Shown here: positions 14,032 to 19,606 of the stretch, one piece after another
Layout: every line of letters begins with the position of its first letter
How positions within the stretch are numbered: position 1 is the stretch's first letter
NCBI RefSeq assembly: GCF_900130005.1
Contig: NZ_FQXP01000018.1
Coordinates: 1-19,606, forward strand
Reading direction: 5' to 3'
DNA: 19,606 bases
Source: Clostridium collagenovorans DSM 3089
GTDB lineage: Bacteria; Bacillota; Clostridia; Clostridiales; Clostridiaceae
Position numbers and translations under genes: made by a program
The notes under the pieces: generated by a model
Database searches by the model: none
What the model was told of the DNA's origin: nothing
Seen by the model: the letters and a program-made list of their open reading frames with translations, nothing else

Positions 14032-15568
14032 AGCAAGCCTTGAAAAAATTAAAGATATTTTTAAAAGTAAAGGTATTACATTTAAACTTTTCTGTATAAC
14101 CTTAACTTTGCTCATTTTTATGCTTAGTATTTCTTTAGTAGTTCAAAATTTATTCTTTGAAACCTTTTATTATAAACAAAAAGAAAAAAATCTTATTAAG
14201 AGTGTGGAAAAATTTAAAACAAACTATTATAGAAATATAAGAAGCAACATAGACTTCTTCACCTATGCATACAACTTTGAGGAAGAAAACAACTCTAAAA
14301 TAGCATTACTAAATAAAAATGGAGTGAAAAAATATCTTAGATCAACAAATACTAATGGTGAAGATAGTAATGATATTATTAACTTAGCTATAGCAAACTG
14401 GTTAAACTATCAAACTAGTTATTTTGAGGTAATAAAAGACCATAAAACAGTAAGTTTTGATTTTATAAATCCTATATCTAATAGTAAAAACTTAGTTGTA
14501 GTATCACCAATTGTTATAAATTCAGATGTTGAAGACATACTATTTGTAGTTTCAACACTTCAACCTCTTGATGAAGCAGTATATGTAACTAAAAGATTTT
14601 ACATGTATATATTTATAGGTATAGTAATAATAACAACTTTGTTATCTTTAATTTATGCTAAGATGATTTCAAAACCGCTTATAAAATTAAATAAAACTGC
14701 TGATAAGATGGCTTCATTAGACTTCTCAACAGAATGTGAAGTTAGCAATTATGATGAAATAGGTAACTTAGCTATGTCCCTAAACTTTTTATCTAAAAAG
14801 CTAAATATAACCCTTACTGAACTTAAGGCTGCCAACAAAAAGTTAACTGCGGATATAGAAAAAGAACGAAAGCTTGAAAAAATGCGTAAAGACTTTATAG
14901 CTGGAGTATCCCACGAACTTAAAACTCCTATAAGCCTTATACAAGGATATGCTGAGGGTATTAAAGACGGTATAGTGGACGCTGAAGATCTGGAGTATTA
15001 TTTAGATGTAATATTAGATGAATCTGATAAAATGAACAAATTAGTTATAGATATGCTAGATTTATCTGCTTTAGAATCAGGTAATTTTCAACTAAAACCA
15101 ACTATATTCCAATTGCATGGATTAATAGAAACTATATATAAGAAGTATGTTCTCAACTATAATACTAAAGAAATAAATTACATCTTTGACCAAAAGTTAT
15201 GTGAACTTTCAACGGAGGGTGATCCATTAAGATTAGAAGAAGTATTAACTAACCTTCTAGACAATGCTATTAAGTATTCTCCACCTGAAGGTAAAATAAA
15301 TATTTACTTAAAATCAATTAATAATAAATTTAATATATCCATCGAAAATGAAGGTTTACCTATAGATGAGGAAGACTTAAAGTTAATTTGGGAAAAATTT
15401 TATAGAGTTGATAAGTCTAGAAATAAAAAATCTGGTGGAACAGGCTTAGGTCTATCTATAGTTAAAAACATTCTAGATTTACATGGAAGTAACTATGAAA
15501 TTAAAAACACTGATATTGGTGTTATGGTTACCTTCACCTTAGATATAATTGAAAGTGACTATTTATAG
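14024..15568 (+). CDS. Membrane sensor histidine kinase
   Basis: This is the partner of the response regulator just upstream. I place the start at ATG 14024, which overlaps the regulator stop by 8 bp and has GAGG 6 nt upstream, rather than at GTG 14000. The 514 residues have a first membrane segment (about 20-45), an extracellular sensor of about 145 residues without a recognisable domain, and a second membrane segment (about 192-212). A HAMP linker (about 213-265) and HisKA domain with phospho-acceptor H297 (GVSHELKTP) follow. The HATPase domain has the N box LTNLLDNAIKY (408-418), F box region IWEKFYR and G2 box GGTGLGLS (471-478). No PAS domain is present. The signal sensed is unknown. Confidence 0.94.
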   Translation: MTKASLEKIKDIFKSKGITFKLFCITLTLLIFMLSISLVVQNLFFETFYYKQKEKNLIKSVEKFKTNYYRNIRSNIDFFTYAYNFEEENNSKIALLNKNGVKKYLRSTNTNGEDSNDIINLAIANWLNYQTSYFEVIKDHKTVSFDFINPISNSKNLVVVSPIVINSDVEDILFVVSTLQPLDEAVYVTKRFYMYIFIGIVIITTLLSLIYAKMISKPLIKLNKTADKMASLDFSTECEVSNYDEIGNLAMSLNFLSKKLNITLTELKAANKKLTADIEKERKLEKMRKDFIAGVSHELKTPISLIQGYAEGIKDGIVDAEDLEYYLDVILDESDKMNKLVIDMLDLSALESGNFQLKPTIFQLHGLIETIYKKYVLNYNTKEINYIFDQKLCELSTEGDPLRLEEVLTNLLDNAIKYSPPEGKINIYLKSINNKFNISIENEGLPIDEEDLKLIWEKFYRVDKSRNKKSGGTGLGLSIVKNILDLHGSNYEIKNTDIGVMVTFTLDIIESDYL

Positions 15569-15745
15569 ACTTTAATTAACTTTAATTAACTTTAATTAAG
15601 AGTTAAAATATAAACTTTAATTACTATTTGCTAAAGTTAACTATATATAAGTTTTAACTAATAGTGTTCGAAAGTGACTATATATAACTTTTAATTAAGA
15701 TTGCTCGAAAGTGGATATATAAATCCTATTTAAGATTACAGATTT
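15550..15745. repeat. Degenerate ~38-bp tandem repeat overlapping the kinase 3' end
   Basis: Copies resembling CGAAAGTGACTATATATAAC followed by TTTTAATTAA begin at 15550, 15631, 15669 and 15706, with a weak fifth copy near 15600. The clear spacings are 38 and 37 bp. The first copy includes the last five codons of the kinase gene. Inside it CTTTAATTAA is repeated three times in tandem (15570-15599). No ORF or dyad accounts for the pattern. Confidence 0.65.
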
Positions 15746-15814
15746 ATTTTTACTATGCTCTACGCTGATATCCATCTAATCTAATAAAGATTATTTATTA
15801 TAAAATATATAATT

Positions 15815-15886
15815 AAAGAGGTATGTTCTGCAAGAATATATAGTGCGCCATTTGTGTCTACATATTCTTATATTACATACCTCTTT
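15815..15886. terminator. Two-tier hairpin, probable terminator of the two-component operon
   Basis: The outer 12-bp stem is AAAGAGGTATGT (15815-15826) with ACATACCTCTTT (15875-15886). The inner 8-bp stem is AAGAATAT (15832-15839) with ATATTCTT (15862-15869). The apex contains the locally GC-rich GTGCGCC. It can serve the kinase transcript from the left and the small minus-strand genes from the right. The U-tracts are modest on both sides. Confidence 0.65.
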
Positions 15887-15956
15887 TAAAATTCATAAAA
15901 TAAAAATTACTTTTTCTAAAATATCTTCAATACATTTATACTTACTTGTTTATACT

Positions 15957-16070
15957 CTAAGATTCCTCATAAGACTCTATAATATCATAACTATCTAAAG
16001 TTTTTATTTCCTCAGTGTTATCTTCATTACATTTTGAAAACTTCCTACTACTTATCTCGTTATATTTCAT
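15957..16070 (-). CDS. Possible 37-residue small ORF
   Basis: An ATG-started frame of 37 codons follows the stop of the 78-residue gene by 16 nt. The product would be charged and acidic at the C-terminus (LDSYDIIESYEES). There is no recognisable ribosome binding site, so translation would have to depend on coupling to the upstream gene. It may be chance. Confidence 0.25.
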   Translation of the reverse strand: MKYNEISSRKFSKCNEDNTEEIKTLDSYDIIESYEES

Positions 16071-16086
16071 ATTTACATAATCTATT

Positions 16087-16323
16087 TTAATTTTTTTTGA
16101 ATGCTTCGATGAATAGTTTTCCATCTTGACATCCTCCTGCTGATTTTATTTCAAAGTTATCTCTATTTAGAATTTCACAAATCATCTCCATTTCCTCAGG
16201 ACTTTTATCCTGAAGTGAAATAGTTATTTTATCTCTATTCCCAACTATTCTCATATAATCCTCAATGATGCTATAATCGGATAAAGTTATATTACCTTGT
16301 ATGTCTAAAGAATAATCTGACAA
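16087..16323 (-). CDS. Hypothetical 78-residue protein
   Basis: I do not recognise this protein. It starts with TTG (16321-16323), 8 nt after a strong AAGGGGGG site; the first in-frame ATG is residue 24 and would remove a third of the protein. The product is acidic and soluble. Alternating strand-helix-strand-helix-strand segments (SLDIQGNITL, IIEDYMRIVG, KITISLQD, EEMEMICEILNRDN, KLFIEAFKK) suggest a small alpha/beta fold. It lies 127 bp downstream of the EF-G-like gene on the same strand and may share its transcript, since no terminator is evident between them. No function is proposed. Confidence 0.65.
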   Translation of the reverse strand: MSDYSLDIQGNITLSDYSIIEDYMRIVGNRDKITISLQDKSPEEMEMICEILNRDNFEIKSAGGCQDGKLFIEAFKKN

Positions 16324-16401
16324 ATAATTTTCCCCCCTTAATTCTAAGTTATTAATTATTTTTTCATATGCTTAGTATTTATCCTTAATGATAAATTATA
16401 C

Positions 16402-16423
16402 ATAAAATTTATATAAATTTTAT
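16402..16423. repeat. 22-bp perfect AT palindrome
   Basis: A perfect 11+11 palindrome made only of A and T lies between the EF-G-like gene and the 78-residue gene. With no loop and no GC pairs it is a weak hairpin. It may be an operator or chance in such AT-rich DNA. Confidence 0.5.
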
Positions 16424-16450
16424 ATCTATAAAGCTTTTTTGGTATTATTG

Positions 16451-18520
16451 TTATTTTTCACTTGATAACTCCACAATTTTTCCAGCTAATTCACTTGAAA
16501 CTTCCTCATATCTCGCAAAATCCATAGTAAACTTGCCTCTACCACCAGTCATGGCTCTCAAATCCATAACATACTCAAACATCTCACTTTGTGGAACCTC
16601 AGCTACAACCTTTTGTCCATTTTTAACAGGCTCTATTCCTATAATTCTTCCTCGCTTCCTATTTATATCTGAAATTATATCTCCAGTAAAATTATCAGGC
16701 AAAGTTACTTCAATAGACATGATAGGCTCTAATAATATAGGTCCTGCTTCCTTTAAGCCTTTCTTAAAAGCCATAGAAGCTGCAATTTTAAATGCCATTT
16801 CTGAAGAATCAACTGCATGATATGATCCATCATGTAAAGTAGCTTTTAACTTAATTACAGGATAACCCGCAACAACACCATGCTCTATACACTCTTTTAA
16901 TCCCTTTTCTACTGCTGGTATATACTGTCTAGGTACAACACCACCTACAACCTTATCAACAAATTCTAAGGAATCAATACCATCATTCCTTTGCTCAAAT
17001 TTGATTTTAACATCCCCATATTGTCCATGCCCACCTGATTGCTTCTTATGCTTACCCTGAACATCAGCAAACTTTTTAATAGTCTCTCTATAAGGTATCT
17101 TAGGAGTTCTTAGTTCTATATCTACTCCAAATTTATTTTTAAGCTTATTACCTAATATCTCTAAATGAATTGCACCCATTCCATATACGATACACTCTGA
17201 ATTCTCAGTATCCCTTTTAACTCTAAAGGTTAAATCTTCATCTAATAATTTATTTAATCCATTAGATATCTTATCCTCATCCCCCTTAGATTTAGGTATA
17301 ACAGCTTTAGCATACATAGGTATAGGATACCCCTTAGTCTTAAACTCTAATACACTACTCCTATCACACAATGTGTCACCAGTGCTTGTAATTTGTAGTT
17401 TTGAAACTGCACCAATATCTCCACATTCTATAGATTTAGTTGGAATCTGATCCTTTCCCTTTAAGAAGTATAATGTACCTAGACGTTCTTCTTTTTCCTT
17501 ATTGGAATTATATACTATTGAGTCCGCCTTAGCAGTCCCCCTTATAACTCTAAAGATAGACATCTTACCTATAAAAGGATCTGCAATAGTCTTAAATACC
17601 AAGGCCGCAAATGGCTTATCCTTGTCAATCTTCACCTCTTCTAATTCACCATCTTTATTTAGTGATTCATAAGAAGAGTTATCTATAGGAGAAGGGAAGC
17701 AATATAGCATACTATCCAAAAGAGATTCTATACTAAACTCCTTAAAAGAAGAACCACACATAACAGGAGTTATATCCCCCTTAGATACCGCCTTACACAT
17801 ACCTTTATATAATTGTTCATCTGATAAAGTAGATTCTTCAAGATAAGCCTCTAATAATTCCTCATCAGTCTCTGCTACAGCCTCAATTACTAAAGACTTA
17901 TATTCTTCAATCTTATCTTTATATTCATTAGAAATGTCTACTTCAACCACCTTATTACTCTTTTCATCTAAAATTAAAGCCTTACCTGTAATTATATTTA
18001 TAACACCTCTAAATGTAGCTTCTGAACCCATAGGATAATGAATAGGTACTACACTATTCCCAAAAGAGTCTTGAAGTTGCTTTAAAGTTTTATCAAAATC
18101 ACTATTCTCTCTGTCTAACTTATTTATAAAAAATCCTCTTGGTATATTCTCTTCATTAACATATGTCCAAGACTTTTCAGTTCCTACCTCAACACCAGAA
18201 ACAGAGCATACAACTATTAAAGCTAAGTCAACAGCCTGCAAGCCTTGTATCATTTCCCCTAGGAAATCAAAATACCCAGGTATATCAACTAAATTAATCT
18301 TATTATTTTTGTACTTACACAATGCAACTGACGCCGATATAGATATCTTTCTCCTTTTCTCTTCCAAATCATAATCACTTAATGTAGTTCCATCTTCAAT
18401 CTTTCCAAATCTATCTATAGCTTTAGTTTTATACAAAATAGATTCTGTTAAAGTAGTTTTGCCACAATCACCATGTCCTATTATACCTATATTTCTTAGA
18501 TTAATTTCTTGAGAATTCAT
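16451..18520 (-). CDS. EF-G-like translational GTPase (EF-G-2 type paralogue)
   Basis: This 689-residue protein has the five-domain layout of EF-G but belongs to the divergent paralogue group (EF-G-2, sometimes named fusA2), not the main fusA. GTPase motifs are the P-loop GHGDCGKT (15-22), DIPGYFDF (79-86) and NKLD (133-136). Two differences from canonical EF-G stand out: the switch I region reads RRKISI instead of RGITI, and the catalytic His after DxPG is Tyr83. Domain IV segment SGGHGQYGDVKI and the C-terminal EF-G domain V (PIMSIEVTLPDNFTGDII) are intact. The ATG follows AGGGGGGC. In Thermus the EF-G-2 protein is a ribosome-dependent GTPase of uncertain role. It is the first protein gene after the rRNA operon. 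Confidence 0.92.
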   Translation of the reverse strand: MNSQEINLRNIGIIGHGDCGKTTLTESILYKTKAIDRFGKIEDGTTLSDYDLEEKRRKISISASVALCKYKNNKINLVDIPGYFDFLGEMIQGLQAVDLALIVVCSVSGVEVGTEKSWTYVNEENIPRGFFINKLDRENSDFDKTLKQLQDSFGNSVVPIHYPMGSEATFRGVINIITGKALILDEKSNKVVEVDISNEYKDKIEEYKSLVIEAVAETDEELLEAYLEESTLSDEQLYKGMCKAVSKGDITPVMCGSSFKEFSIESLLDSMLYCFPSPIDNSSYESLNKDGELEEVKIDKDKPFAALVFKTIADPFIGKMSIFRVIRGTAKADSIVYNSNKEKEERLGTLYFLKGKDQIPTKSIECGDIGAVSKLQITSTGDTLCDRSSVLEFKTKGYPIPMYAKAVIPKSKGDEDKISNGLNKLLDEDLTFRVKRDTENSECIVYGMGAIHLEILGNKLKNKFGVDIELRTPKIPYRETIKKFADVQGKHKKQSGGHGQYGDVKIKFEQRNDGIDSLEFVDKVVGGVVPRQYIPAVEKGLKECIEHGVVAGYPVIKLKATLHDGSYHAVDSSEMAFKIAASMAFKKGLKEAGPILLEPIMSIEVTLPDNFTGDIISDINRKRGRIIGIEPVKNGQKVVAEVPQSEMFEYVMDLRAMTGGRGKFTMDFARYEEVSSELAGKIVELSSEK

Positions 18521-18981
18521 GATATTGCCCCCCTATATAATATTAAAAGCATAAGTCTTTATACTAACTAATATCAGAACTGTACCATATTAAGAATTTA
18601 TTTTTAATCATACTTCAAAGTCTCATTTAGTTTTTTCTTATATTATATATACTTTTAAATGAATATTTATAGAACTTAAAGTATCACTCGACTTAAAAGT
18701 TTATTTCTATATTCTACAACTTACCTATAACTCATGTAACTTTATTCGTAGCTTTATTTCTATTTTCATGTGTTCTATAAATGAAAATATATAAGGTATT
18801 AATCTATAATTTAAGTTTTTATATTATAGTACTATATAATTTTATATAAAATGAAGAATTTACACATATCTAAAATGAAATAAAAATAATTTCATTTATA
18901 ATATTTTTAGAAAAGAATTTTAAGAAACTTAAGAAAGAACTTTACGACAAGGCTTAAAATAGGATTTTTACAAAAAATAAA
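18521..18981. other. ~460-bp AT-rich region between rRNA operon and EF-G-like gene
   Basis: No ORF or RNA gene is visible. One small hairpin is present, AAATGAAAT (18873-18881) with ATTTCATTT (18889-18897). The promoter of the EF-G-like gene must lie near 18540-18620, but I found no convincing -35/-10 pair. Confidence 0.5.
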
Positions 18982-19007
18982 AATAGACTAGAATTTTCTA
19001 GTCTATT
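18982..19007 (-). terminator. Terminator of the rRNA operon
   Basis: A perfect 12-bp stem AATAGACTAGAA / TTCTAGTCTATT with a 2-nt centre (loop effectively 4 nt) is followed on the minus strand by TTTATTTTTTG. It lies 25 nt after the tRNA-Asn 3' end. Confidence 0.9.
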
Positions 19008-19032
19008 ATATATAAATTGTATTATATCCAAA

Positions 19033-19107
<75 letters not shown>

Positions 19108-19112
19108 ATATT

Positions 19113-19229
19113 ACCTGGCGATGTCTTACTCTCCCACAGGGCTTCCCCTGCAGTACCATCAGCGCTATAAAGCTTAACCTGCCTGTTCGGAATGGGAAGG
19201 GGTGTTACCTTTACGCTATTGTCACCAGA
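19113..19229 (-). rRNA. rrf: 5S ribosomal RNA
   Basis: The 117-nt minus-strand sequence has the paired ends TCTGGTG and CGCCAGGT and the conserved CCATTCCGAACAGGCAGGTTAAG-like loop B/C region. It lies between 23S rRNA and tRNA-Asn, the standard order in Firmicute operons. Ends are placed by the terminal stem and may be off by one or two bases. Confidence 0.96.
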
Positions 19230-19280
19230 TCATTTATTACACTGATATTATAACTCTTTTTAGAGCTAATGTCAACATAT

Positions 19281-19301
19281 TTTTGAGATGTTCTCTCAAA
19301 A
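19281..19301 (-). other. Hairpin in the 23S-5S spacer
   Basis: TTTTGAGA (19281-19288) pairs perfectly with TCTCAAAA (19294-19301) across a 5-nt loop. AACTCTT (19251-19257) and AAGAGTT (19314-19320) enclose it and can also pair. This looks like a pre-rRNA processing structure. Confidence 0.55.
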
Positions 19302-19324
19302 TTGCATAATGTTAAGAGTTTTTT

Positions 19325-19606
<282 letters not shown>

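Noticed and set aside
16324..16400. Possible sigma-H promoter for the 78-residue gene (AGGATAA near 16385 on the minus strand)
   Set aside because: The spacing to GAAA is one to two bases short and the -10 core is GAAA, not GAAT.

Overview
The window is a very AT-rich stretch of chromosome from a low-GC, spore-forming Firmicute, most likely a Clostridium (sensu stricto). This rests on gene content and order (clpC, radA-disA, a YacL-type PIN/TRAM gene, mrnC-thyX-rlmB-rae1-sigH, tRNA-Thr, tuf), on the presence of sigH, on ThyX instead of ThyA, on frequent TTG/GTG starts behind strong purine-rich ribosome binding sites, and on the 5S/23S sequences. I do not assign a species. Almost everything is on the minus strand, so it is easiest to read from high to low coordinates.

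Right end (19606 to 16087, minus): the 3' end of a 23S rRNA gene, 5S rRNA, tRNA-Asn(GTT) and a rho-independent terminator close an rRNA operon. After about 460 bp of AT-rich spacer come an EF-G paralogue of the EF-G-2 type, whose catalytic His position is Tyr, and a small TTG-started hypothetical gene of 78 codons. A further 37-codon ORF is doubtful.

Middle (15886 to 12380): an OmpR-family response regulator and a membrane histidine kinase form a two-gene operon on the plus strand, against the local direction and without an obvious target gene. The operon ends in a degenerate ~38-bp tandem repeat and a large hairpin. On its left a 73-codon minus-strand gene has a good match to the sigma-H promoter consensus and its own perfect 18-bp terminator stem. 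This is the most interesting unexplained unit in the window, because sigma-H itself is encoded 11 kb away.

Housekeeping block (12066 to 4658): clpC stands alone, without the usual ctsR-mcsA-mcsB partners and without a visible CtsR or CIRCE operator. radA-disA form a DNA-repair/c-di-AMP pair. A divergent plus-strand gene encodes an unrecognised 135-residue protein with seven cysteines. The PIN/TRAM membrane protein gene yacL follows.

Left end (4061 to 1): mrnC-thyX-rlmB-rae1 form a tight RNA-processing/thymidylate operon. sigH follows with its own near-consensus sigma-A promoter, then a second near-consensus promoter for tRNA-Thr(GGT) and tuf, which is cut by the window edge. Together the left half serves rRNA maturation and modification, mRNA decay and translation elongation. 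The centre serves proteolysis and genome-integrity signalling. Apart from the sigma-H-promoted small gene, the orphan two-component system, the Cys-rich 135-residue protein and the repeat array, this is an ordinary core region. I found no transposon, prophage, CRISPR array or defence system.
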